The translations under genes were made by a program, and so were the position numbers. This document shows positions 11,281 to 21,900 of a DNA stretch of 64,000 nucleotides, piece after piece. The stretch lies in NCBI GenBank assembly GCA_904063045.1, contig CAJFCJ010000014.1:62001-126000 (forward strand). The letters run 5' to 3'. The stretch comes from Dimorphilus gyrociliatus. Taxonomy: Eukaryota > Annelida > Polychaeta > Dinophilidae. Under the pieces are notes generated by a model that saw nothing but the letters and a program-made list of their open reading frames with translations, was not told where the DNA came from and ran no database searches. The first letter of the stretch is position 1, and each line of letters opens with the position of its first letter.

Positions 11281-14200
11281 TTAAAAAAGAATATAGTAGA
11301 TTATAGATAAACCAAAACAAGCAAATGAAAACAGAATACGTCCAGTACCAGCTTTTCCATCTAAATGCCAAGTGTTACAATTTTCACCATAACAGCACTT
11401 TTCACAATGATTAAAACCATCAATCTTATCACATTTCTCATTTTCAGATATTTCAACACATGTTCTGTTTGAGCATTTCCTTGAGTACAATATACCATCT
11501 TTTGATTCAATTCTAAATGCCCAACAATCCCCATTACCACATTCAACCTCCTTTACTTTATCTGATAAAGTATTATTTCCATTTATTGCTTTACCACATT
11601 CACTTTCATTTCCTTCACATTCATAACATTTGCGCCCACATTCTCTGTTATGGTTAATTGGATAGAATCCACTTTTACATTTTAAACATTCTCTTCCATG
11701 AACACATAGTCCACAACCATTAATAGGACAGGAAATACACTCTGATTCATCATCTTTCAGAGCAAAGCCTACACCACACGTCAAACATTTTGCATTCTTT
11801 GCACTTGATTCAGAAGTGCAGGTTTCACAGTTTCCAAAGGTAACATCAGAGCAAAGCCTACAAATTCCATCACTTTGAAGAGAGTATCTGTTTGAATTGC
11901 ATTCTGTACAGATTGAATTTCGTTGAGAGTTAGCAATACATTTTTTACAATTGGATGGACAAACTATACATTGGCCATCTGAAGTTTTTGCATAGCCATC
12001 ATAACACTTTGAACATTCATATCTCTTATTATATGAGCATTCACTACAGTATAATGGACACTTTCCACAATTGTTGCTGTTCACATAAAACTTGTCAGCA
12101 CACTTTTCACAAATCATAGAATTGTCATCAAATAGACAACTTTCACATTCAGAAGTATCACAAGATTCACACAATCCTCCTTTAAGACCAAAAGATGTTT
12201 GACAACTTGTACATTTGAGCTCTACTCCATCTAATAAGCAAGTTTTGCATCCAATTGGACAAGGCACACATAAATTATTATTTGATTTGTAATATCCACT
12301 TTTACAAGATGAACAGGATAATTGATTGCTTGTTGAATCAATACTGCATCCATTGCAACCAGTTGGACACAACTTACAATTTCCATTTGAAAGGGTACTA
12401 TTTGCTGTATTACAAGATTGGCATATTGTTTGAGTGCCAGATCGAATAGAGATTTCACATCCAGCCTTATTTTTGTAGCATTTCTGATCATCAGAATTAT
12501 AGAAGAATCCAACCTTGCACTTTCCAACATCACATTTATGTTGTCCAGCTGTTGAACATTCCATGCAATTTTCATCACACTCTGAAAAATTAGCAAAATA
12601 GTCATTATCTCTCTCAAAATTATCATTTATAAAAAATTATTGATACCTTCACATGTATTTGGTGTTGGAGATGTGTTTAGGAAAAATCCTTGTTTACAAA
12701 TCTTTGGTAGAATATTATTAGAAGTAAAGCTTTCATATTCACAAAATGCTATTCCTCTTTCTCCACATGAAGTACATGTTCCATCTGTTCTGTGCTTGAT
12801 AAAGCCTTCATTGCAGCCATCTCCCAAACAACTAGTTGCATCTGTACACATATTACAGTTTGATATACAAGGAACACAGCTTCCACCACTATCTAAAAAG
12901 TATCTATCATTGCATAATAGACATTTATCATTATCAGAAGTATCTTTAGTACATAATTTGCAATTGCTTATTGAACACTGTTGGCAACTGAAATCTTTAT
13001 CACTGAAAGAACCTCCATTTGAACAACCAAATTGTAAGCAAATAGAGCTTTCATCATTTACTGGATCAATTCTACATTCAGAACAAGGAAGTGGAGATGT
13101 TGGACATCTGATACATTTCTTTGATGAATTAAGAACATAACCAGAATTACAGTTTGTACATGTTGTGGTTGGTGAGCCACTTAAATTGACAGTACATTCT
13201 AAACAATTTGCTTCACATGGAGTACAAGTTCCAGTTCCAGTTGAAATCAAACCATAGTTATCTTGACATTTTGAGCAAGATTGAATAGAATTGGGTGAGG
13301 AATTACTTTCAGTGCATACTTTGCACCCAGAAGTGAATGAATTACAGTCAAGACATTGACTTTGATCATTGGATAAAATAAAATTATCTACACATCTGCT
13401 GCAGCCACATGATTGATCTGCATTTACATTTAAACTGTCAGATTTACAGTTTTGAAAGTTTGCTGTAGTGCATGTTTGAGTTGGTAAACTCCTTTTTTGT
13501 ACAGATCTCTTTTTATCGAAATGAATGATAGGAAATGTTGTTTCAAATGGTGGTAGAGTTGTTTCAGTTGATGCTGTTGATGCAATATTTTCTGTAGATT
13601 CTGTTGACGTTGTTGATGCAATATTTTCAGTAGATTCATTTAACGCAGTTGATTCATCTGAAGCAGTTGATGCATCTGATGGAGTTGATTCACTTGTTAT
13701 GGTTGAGACAGTTGATACAGCCGATGCAGCTTTAGAAGTAGTTACAGATTCTGGAGTTGATTGTGATGTAAGTGTTACGCTGTTAGGATGTGTGACTGGA
13801 GAAGAAGTTGCTCCTTCTGTAGTTGTTGAAGGTGTAGAACTTGGAGTTGATGTTGGAGTAGGTAAATCCTCTGAACAATCTTTGTTTGGAAGAGTAAATT
13901 TTTTACCATTTACACACTGAGAATCCAAACATTTCAAGCCATTATCAATCATTATACATTTTTCACAATTGTCCAATGAGCTACAAGATATACAACTTTC
14001 AATTTGCCCATTTGGATTTAAACTTTCTCCATAGCCATCAAGACACTTTAAACATATGTTTTCACCAGATCTTTTTTTACATAATCTGCAGCCATCAGGA
14101 CATGGAAAACAATTTCCACTTGTATCGTCATATCCATAATTGTCAGCACATTTTGAAGGATAACACATAGGGGTTGATGCTTGATTGTCTTTAAAGTAGC

Positions 14201-15658
14201 ATTTTAGACAATTCAATGGACATTCTGTACGCATTTGAAGACAATTTTAGATAATAAAAACAATAAAATATTCAATTATGATTGTCACCTGAACAAGTTC
14301 CATCATTCTTTTTTGTCCATGATTGTCCTTGTTGATTTTCAATACAAGAATGACTGGCGCCATTGCCATTGCATTCAGTTTGTGAAGTTGATGGATTGTA
14401 TGTACAAAGTAGACAATTTGAAGGACATCTACTACATAAATTATCCGAATTTAAAGCATAACCAGACTCGCAACCATTTGTTGAACACACAAGGTCACCA
14501 TTGGAATGATGACATTTGAGACAGTTCCTTGGACACGAGTTGCACACCCTTTGATTCAAAAGAGTGTAGTCAGCTTTGCATTTTTTGCAGGTAATAACAC
14601 CATTTTGTTGAGAACACGAATTGCAGTTGAGAGGACAGGGCGAACAAGTTACGCCATCTACAAAATATCCATTTTGGCATTTAATGCATACAGTTGTTCC
14701 AGAATTTCTGCTACAATCTATACACATTGGATGGACACTGCTACATGGTAAACATTCCTTTTGGTCAATTAAAAGATATTGATTCGATAAGCATTTTGTG
14801 CAGGTTTTTCCATCAGAACAAGTGAGACAACCAGATATTGCAGAAGAACACAAGTTACATTTAATAGATGCTGTTGATATTTCTCTATAGGCATTGGAAT
14901 GGCACTGATTGCAAGTGATACCATTTTCCACGGAGTAGGAGCAAGATTTACAATTCTGTCCACATGCTATGTAAAAAGAAATAGGTAAATAATCTGTTTC
15001 TTTGATGTAGCTTTTCTAGATGATGTTGAAAGAAATACTTACATTTGCAATTGTTCGTCGTATCCAAAGTATATTCATTTTTGCAAATATCGCAAACTGT
15101 TCGAGATTGCTGATTATTCCAGGTGCATTTTGAGCATGATGAAGAACAGGCGATGCATTGTTTGGAAACGTTATTGAAGGTGTAATTATCAAAGCACTGA
15201 TTGCATTGAGTGGAATTTGTACAAGTTTTGCAGGCGGTCGGACATTCTTAAGGGGAAATTGGATAAAGGTTATTAATAATTATAGCTTATAGATGTTTGA
15301 AAATGTTATAGCTTTGTTTTCTATTGAAAGTTGTAAGCTTAACAATGAATTAAAAAATAATGTGGTCGAGATTCAATTTAAATTAGTAATTTTCGCAGCA
15401 AGATTGTATGTTTCCTACCTGTACAGATTGTCTTATCTTCGTTTAAAGCCTTTCCAACTTGGCAAAAAGAGCAGAAAGTTTTAGCTGTTACCGTTTGTCC
15501 ATTTTGGCAATTGTAGATTTCGGTTGTTGTAATTCGAGCCGCTTGAAGACCAACTGCAAAAAGATGTTTCGAAAAGTTATTAAAAATTAGTAGAATCTAC
15601 CTGACGATAGTCTACCGAACAGTAGAAGAGAGGAGATGATCAAAGATAGCATCAGCAT
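11281..15658 (-). CDS. Furin-like Cys-repeat protein with Ly6-like C-terminus and GPI tail, copy 2 (complete)
   Basis: Six exons: 15658-15616, 15553-15419, 15246-15043, 14966-14289, 14224-12647 and 12581-11281. Summed length is 3939 bp, giving 1312 aa. The start is the first ATG (MLMLSLIISSLLLFG, signal peptide), followed by tens of CxxC-type furin-like modules. Residues about 474-600 are a Ser/Thr/Pro-rich stalk with ESTENIAST repeats. Residues 1198-1282 have the cysteine spacing of an Ly6/uPAR domain: CYEC near the start and CEKCCYGENCN at the end. A short DGKAGTG stretch and a hydrophobic tail (1295-1312) ending YYILF follow, as in GPI-anchored proteins. I infer a surface-anchored extracellular protein; ligand and function are unknown. 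Introns are 56-172 bp. Confidence 0.9.
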
Positions 15659-17192
15659 TTTTCAATGGGCGTCAAGAGTTGGTGCCGATATGAAGTGCAT
15701 AAATGTCTGAACTTATTTTTATAGACATTTTCTGATTGTCTTGGTTGTCAAGGATATTTATAATATTATAATTCATCAAACACCAATCCATTTGAATGAT
15801 AATGTGAAAATAAATATTTTATTTTTAATATCTAGAATATATTACAAGTTCATGAATAAGCAAAAAAGTGGTTTAGCACTGGCTAATAGCACTATTTAAG
15901 TATAACGCAACGTTTTGCGGAAATACGATTACTTACGAAAGGAAGGAGGAAAGATGGAAGAATTTAACCAATGATTAATTACTTAAAGCAAATGCTCAAA
16001 GTAAACTAAAAACTTGAATGTAGTTTGAAGCGAAAGCACTTAATTTGCTTGATTTTTCAAACTAAGAAGTTATAATAGCATTATTTTTGGTCTATAATTA
16101 GATTCACGCTAAAGCAATTGCACATAAAAGAACGCCTACTAGTTTGCTTTCTACGAATTCCATATCGATTCTGTTGAATGTGGATTAACTTTTTAGAAAT
16201 TTTGATAGGTCATATTGATGAAAATAGCAGTCTTAAGAGACAGAAGATAGTTGTTATCTATATTTTCTTCCTTAAGTCAGTGTTTGCTTTTTTTTTTAAA
16301 AAAAAAAAAGAGAAAGAAACAACTAAACCCGAAAATAGAACTATTTTTAAGTTTATCATAACTCTCTGCCAAAAGGTTGCGTAATTAATTCAGGTACTTC
16401 GTAAATAGATATATATAGAGATTAGTATATAACAGTTTTCGAAAGACAATAAAAAGTCTTCGAGCTAGAATCAATAAATGAAATAATGCTTGAAAAAAGT
16501 GTAAAAAGGATTAAGAATTAGTTGTAGGCGTTTCTTTAATAGAGAAGGGTGTTTATATCATATAAACAAGTCTCGATTCAAATGCAAATAGCTTATTAAT
16601 AGCTAAATGAAATGAATAGAAATTTCCAACTCGAAACGTTTAATGAATGAGATTTCCTAAAAGAGTAGAGATATAATTTCTATTCAACCTGTTACCGTAA
16701 CGGAGAGAGGGTTAGGGCATAAAGAGAGGCAATAAAAGTAAAGTTACGCTTGAACCTGCTGGGTGCCTAAAAGTTGATTAATTAACCGATTAGTTTATTT
16801 CAAATATTCTATTTTCACCTATTTACAAATTCCATCTCAGCAGTCGTTCGTTGTTACCGAAAGCTGAAATTACATTTTTATTTATTAACTCCTTACTTTC
16901 GTTTACAGAGAATACGTGGAATTGCGTCGGGAAGCTTTAGACATGAATAGCAAATTTACGCCTACGCTTCAGCTAGGCTTTTGTTGCCGATAGATAGAAA
17001 GTTGAACAAGTGTAAGGACAGTAAAGAGAGGAGATCGAGTCGTAAGAATGATACATTTATTCTTCTTCCTCAATCCGATCTTTTTCAAACGATCCCTATT
17101 TGAAGAGAGGGAAGACAAACGAGAAAAGCGAAAGAGGAAGAACATAAGGAAGATAGAAGCAAGAGAAGACATAAAATAGATATAAAGTTATA
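12170..17192. repeat. Tandem segmental duplication, unit 2
   Basis: Direct-orientation partner of unit 1. The shared part begins at 12170 only because the window begins there; the duplicated block presumably extends left into 11281-12169. Near-identity of introns and flanks points to a recent event, ongoing gene conversion, or two haplotypes placed in tandem by an assembler. Inside the shared part, the Ser/Thr-rich segment at about 13470-13870 is not the same as its counterpart in unit 1. Confidence 0.95.
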
Positions 17193-17427
17193 TAGCTTCG
17201 TTTTGGAGAATATAAGAAAGAAAAGAAATTTTAAAACGTAGTTGCAAAATATTTTTAAATTCCTTTGATCGTAAACAAACAGGGTCAGTGAGGTTGACGT
17301 TGAACGGTAGAGAATAACCTGAATTGATTACGTGGCGGGTGAGGGGAATAAGAAAAGAGCGCAGACAATAATCATAAACGATCTTATTAGAAACTTAGAC
17401 AGAGCGTCTTTTTTATTATCCCTTCCG
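17193..17427. other. Short non-coding gap
   Basis: Unique DNA between the duplication edge and the stop of the DUF1963 gene. No feature is seen. Confidence 0.5.
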
Positions 17428-18288
17428 TTAGCAGTCGTAATTGTAAAGTACCGAGGAGGAAAAATCGAGTTTAACTAATTTCTCTTCCGTGGTGAAGAAA
17501 TTTCCGACGCCGACGTCTCCCCAACAGATTTTGTCGTCCTCCGAATCGAGTTGTAAGATTTGAATATAATCTTTATAAGAGGAGTTAGACCTTGGATCGT
17601 TTTGTATGAAATTAGCGTATCCACCTATTTTATGACCTCTTCTATTGAAGAACTCTTCAACTACCTCTTCGTGTTTAGAGGGGAATTTATCGATAAATTC
17701 GTCATATTCCATACCAAAGAACTTTTCGAATCTGCAATCTTGCATGCTAACGTAGTCGTAATCTTTCTCGAAGGTTAGACGGAATTGTTTTATGACTGGC
17801 AGAGTGCACGACGAACTTTTCAAGTGATTGTCGACAAACGAAAAATCTGTTTGCCTATTGTTCTTATCGTATTCTTTCACGTAGATAAGCCGAAAATCTT
17901 TCTGATCCGTTGGATTATCGAAATTCATTCCGTAGACGTCGTCCAAAGCCAAGTAGAATTGAAGTAGGCCAGTCTTCGGATACGAGTTCAGAGTCGGTAT
18001 TTCGTTAAAGTTTAATTGGGCTTGGAGAATAAGGGGATTCCCTTTTGAATCGTAAGGATATTCAATATTCTTTGGAAGGCAAGGATATCCACCCAATTTA
18101 CTGTCATCAATATCAACTTTGACCTTTTCATCGCAAATTATAACTTTAACGTATTCTAGTTTAGATTTCTCGATGACATCTCGATATTTTTGCAGTTGAC
18201 GAGGAATATTGGCCATTTGATAGTGTCGATATACTGTCTGTTTATTGAATAGTATCAAAAGATGATAAGAGTGATACGGAGTTTCCAA
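17428..18288 (-). CDS. DUF1963 (YwqG-type) protein, intronless
   Basis: The single open frame is 286 aa. From residue 66 it shows the DUF1963/YwqG pattern: LGGYPCLPKNIEYP, then PLILQAQLNFNEIP, TGLLQFYLALDD, GHKIGGYANFIQNDPR, and near the end ILQLDSEDDKICWGDVGVG with NFF. These are the hallmark blocks of the bacterial YwqG family, whose biochemical role is not settled. A second ATG at 18216 (MANIPRQLQKY) lies 24 codons in and is a likelier start, because the upstream residues are not family-like. The gene has no introns, while most neighbours do, and it faces away from the fused oxidase gene across about 600 bp. The family is uncommon in animals as far as I know, so transfer from a microbe or protist is plausible. 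Confidence 0.85.
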   Translation of the reverse strand: METPYHSYHLLILFNKQTVYRHYQMANIPRQLQKYRDVIEKSKLEYVKVIICDEKVKVDIDDSKLGGYPCLPKNIEYPYDSKGNPLILQAQLNFNEIPTLNSYPKTGLLQFYLALDDVYGMNFDNPTDQKDFRLIYVKEYDKNNRQTDFSFVDNHLKSSSCTLPVIKQFRLTFEKDYDYVSMQDCRFEKFFGMEYDEFIDKFPSKHEEVVEEFFNRRGHKIGGYANFIQNDPRSNSSYKDYIQILQLDSEDDKICWGDVGVGNFFTTEEKLVKLDFSSSVLYNYDC

Positions 18289-18903
18289 TAGAAATACTGA
18301 ACGAATTAATCGTTAAACTCATTGTCCTAAATCTCAGTGTTGTTGTTCCGCCCCGCCTCCGTTTTATATGTCATCTGTTTTTGAGTAGATCCTACAAGAC
18401 GACAAAAAATAAAGACAGTCAAATTTATAGGATTAATTGTTCTGCTTTCTTGATAAAGTATAACGTGTAATTAGATCAATAGAAGAAATAGCAATGACAA
18501 CAGCAGCAGCAACAACAACAACAACAACAACAACTTTTAGGACTGTAAGCAAGACGGATAAAACTGTAAGTCTTCGACGAAAATTGAAAAAAATTGACAT
18601 AAAAAATCATTTCGTTTCGCCTATAAATAGTGGAAAATTTTCAAATGGCTTTGTTGCTGTCTTAGTTTCTACCGTTTCTTCTGCTTCTGCTTCTGCTTCT
18701 GCTTCTGCTGCTGCTGCTGCTGCTGCTGTTGCTCTGCTACGAAGGTGGACTGCTAAGAAACAAAAGACCTAATACGATCTAAATTGTAGATAAATATCAT
18801 AGTTATATTTCTCGTGTGAAAAGGTAATAAGGAACGTTTGACTTTTATTATACAATAGGATTGTTAATTGTTTTCTTCTGCATCTAGATTTCGCTTAGGA
18901 AAG
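18289..18903. promoter_or_regulatory. Divergent intergenic region with GC box and possible 5' UTR intron
   Basis: This region separates two divergent genes. It holds a GC-rich box (ccgccccgcctccg) at about 18348-18361 and trinucleotide or hexanucleotide tracts: (aca)n near 18500-18535 and ttctgc/tgc repeats near 18675-18728. An open frame at 18494-18772 (+) would encode mostly poly-Thr, Ser-Ala and poly-Ala and is probably not a gene. A pyrimidine tract ending gcatctag just before the downstream ATG looks like a splice acceptor, and a gtaagc at about 18545 could be its donor. The two would make a 5' UTR intron. This is inference. Confidence 0.4.
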
Positions 18904-21900
18904 ATGGTCAAGATTAAAGATTATGAACCTCTTATTAACGTCAGTACCGATCCCATTGGCAGTCTGGAAACTGATGTGTTGATTATTGGAAGTGGACCTA
19001 TCGGTGCTACGTATGCTCGTAAAATACTGGATGAATCGGACGCCAAAGTGTTAATGATTGACATTGGGGCTTTTGGTTCCGTGGTGCCTGGTGAACATTT
19101 GAAAAATACGTCGGTCTTTCAAAAGGATGTCGACCCGTTTGCGAGTGTCATTCGCGCTCATTGGCATAATCTGTCAACTCCGGTCAATAAGGCTCCTACT
19201 CCTACACTTGGTCCCGGAGCGTTTCGAGTTCCGTCGAATAAGCTTGGTACTTATCAGCTAAAAAATCAGAATCCGGATCAAAAGGATGATGATAATATGG
19301 CGGCTGCCGGCGCGACTTATATGGTGGGTGGTATGAGCACTCATTGGACTGCCGCCTGTCCTCGAATGAATGAGTCGGTTGAATTGCCCGATATCATTCC
19401 TTACGAAGAATGGGAAACATTGTATGACGAAGCCGAAAAGTTGTTTAACGTTTCGAGCGATGTTTTCGATCATTCGATCCGTCATAATTTGGTCAAGCAG
19501 ATCCTAAGAGAGACTTACGCCGATGAAATTCCTCTAGAAAAAAACAAGCCGAAAAGTCTTCCTTTGGCGGCGAGACGTCGTATACGCAACAGCGAATTTG
19601 TTGAATGGTCCTCCTCCGCTACAATTCTCGGCAAACACGCCCAAGATCCGAGCGTTATTTATAGAGCTTCGAATCCGTCGTTGGCCTGTAGTATGGAAAA
19701 GAATCGCTTTCGTATTATGGAGCAGCATATCTGTAGGAAATTGTTTCGTAACAAGGAGGGAAATCATATTGAGTATGCACTCGTTGAGAACTTACTTCAT
19801 AAAAGATTCATTAAGATAAAGGCGAAAATTGTTGTTGTTTGCTGTGGTACTGTGCTAAGCGCCCAATTACTATACGCTTCTGATATTCGCCCTCAAAAAC
19901 TTGGTAAATATCTTACCGAACAGCCGATGGCCTTTTGTCAAATTGTTCTCAATCAAGATACTATCGATAGGCTAACTAAGCCCAATAGCGAATTCGCCGC
20001 AACTATTAAAGAGTATCAAAAAAAGAATCCCAACGATCCTATTCCCATTCCTATGAACGATCCCGATCCGCAATGTTATATTCCCGTCTCCGAAGATAGA
20101 CCTTGGCATTGTCAAATTCATCGTGATGCCTTCTCCTACGGGGACGTTGCTCCCAACGTCGATCCTCGTCTAATTGTTGACTTTAGATGGTTCGGTATAG
20201 TTAAACAATCGGAGTCTAATATGGTTACGTTCAGCGAAGAGTACAAAGACTTTCTAGGAATGCCGCAGCCAACCTTTCACTATACGATCGATTCGTCCGA
20301 TAGAATAACGTTAAGTTCAATGATGAAAGATATGTTGAAGGCGGCTACGTCGATGGGTTCGTTCCTTCCCGGCTCGAGTCCGCAGTTTATGACTTCTGGC
20401 CTATCCGCCCACGTAAACGGTGTAACTAGAATGGGAAAGAACGAAAAAGATTCGGTAGTCGATGTTAATTGCAAAGTATGGAATATCGACAATTGCTTTG
20501 TCGGAGGATTGGGAGTATTACCAAAGGCGGCCGCCTGCAATCAAACGTTAACAACGGCCGCTTTGGCAATTCGTACTGTAAATCATATGCTTAAAACGAA
20601 TATGCTATCCTATAAGCATGCCGAAGTTGATTTCACCTACGAGTTGTCCGGTTCTCCCGATTTTCAAAAGTTAAATTTGGAAGGAAACCGACAGGATGGC
20701 TATTGGATTAGTTCGTCGGACATAAATGCTAACGGCTACCAAGATATTATTGGTTATGGTTTGAATGTTGGCGACATTAGATGGTTTGAAAATCCAAACG
20801 CCAACAAAGTCGATGTACCATTGTCAACGGAAATACCAACAATAACAACAACAAAAACGGCGTTGACCGAAAAGAGTACGAATGGTGTTAATGGAGATCA
20901 TAAGAAAGGTGCCCTAAACGGTTCCACTAACGGAAAGCCAGAAAAATGGACAAGTCACCTGATTACGAAGCTAAATCAGCCAGTTGGAATGGATAGTTTC
21001 GATATTAATCAAAATGGCCTTCAGGACATTATTATTACGTCGGAATACGGACCAAATATGGACAACATAAACGAGAAAGGTGGTCTTGTTCATTGGTTGG
21101 AGAATCCCGGCAAGGATAATTTATCAATGGATAAAGAATGGAAAAAGCACTATATCGGAAGATCAACTGGAACGCATAGACTAGTCGTTGGACATTTTAC
21201 CCAAACGGAGAGAATAGAAGTTCTTATTCTTCCGGTTGTCGGAAAAGCCCACGACGTTCATTCGGTGTGCGAAGTGAAACTGTTTACTTCTCCACCGCTC
21301 AACCAACTCGATAAGGTAAAAGAATGGCAAGAGACGATTGTTGACAACGAGTACTTTCACGTTATTCACGGCGTTGAAAAGAAGAAATACCGCAAAGACT
21401 ACTACGGTGACCAATTAGATTCAGTCCTATTGGCTTCGCAAGAGGGTATCACCTACTTGTACTATTCGACCGAACAGAAGAAATTCGTGAAAAAGAATCT
21501 GGCCAAAGGAACGTTGTGCGAAAAGACTACGACCGGCTGGTATGGATGCGGAAACATCACTTCGGGTAGAGTAGGAGACGATCCATTCGCATATTTGGCA
21601 ACGATTGGACCATTCCACGGAAATGTTGTTGCCGTCTATGTTCGAGATAATGCTGTTTCAATCGGCGACTTGGAGCACTCCAAATTCACGCGTTACGTAT
21701 TGGACGTTTACGGAGAGCCAAACGACAAAGGTGAAGGTCCGGGACATTATATTATTGCCAAGGATTTCGACAACGATGGAGATGACGAATTTCTCGTAGC
21801 TCTTCGAGGCGATCCTCCAACTCAAGGAGTCTTTTATTACAAACCATTTGATTTGAGCAAAGGTCAATTTACAAAGTATCAAGTATCAAAAGATTCAGCC

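Noticed and set aside
12627-14234. ATG of MRTECPLNC as a gene start
   Set aside because: The ATG lies in an intron ending gcgtacag; splicing from TGTTCAG at 14289 restores CSECPLNC and matches the Cys pattern.
18494-18772. 92-codon frame of poly-Thr, Ser-Ala and poly-Ala
   Set aside because: It is largely the translation of trinucleotide and hexanucleotide repeats and has no domain; it is more likely 5' UTR or intron.
18868-18903. Upstream extension of the fused oxidase frame (FSSASRFRLGK)
   Set aside because: It has no ATG and crosses a likely splice acceptor (gcatctag); the first ATG is at 18904.
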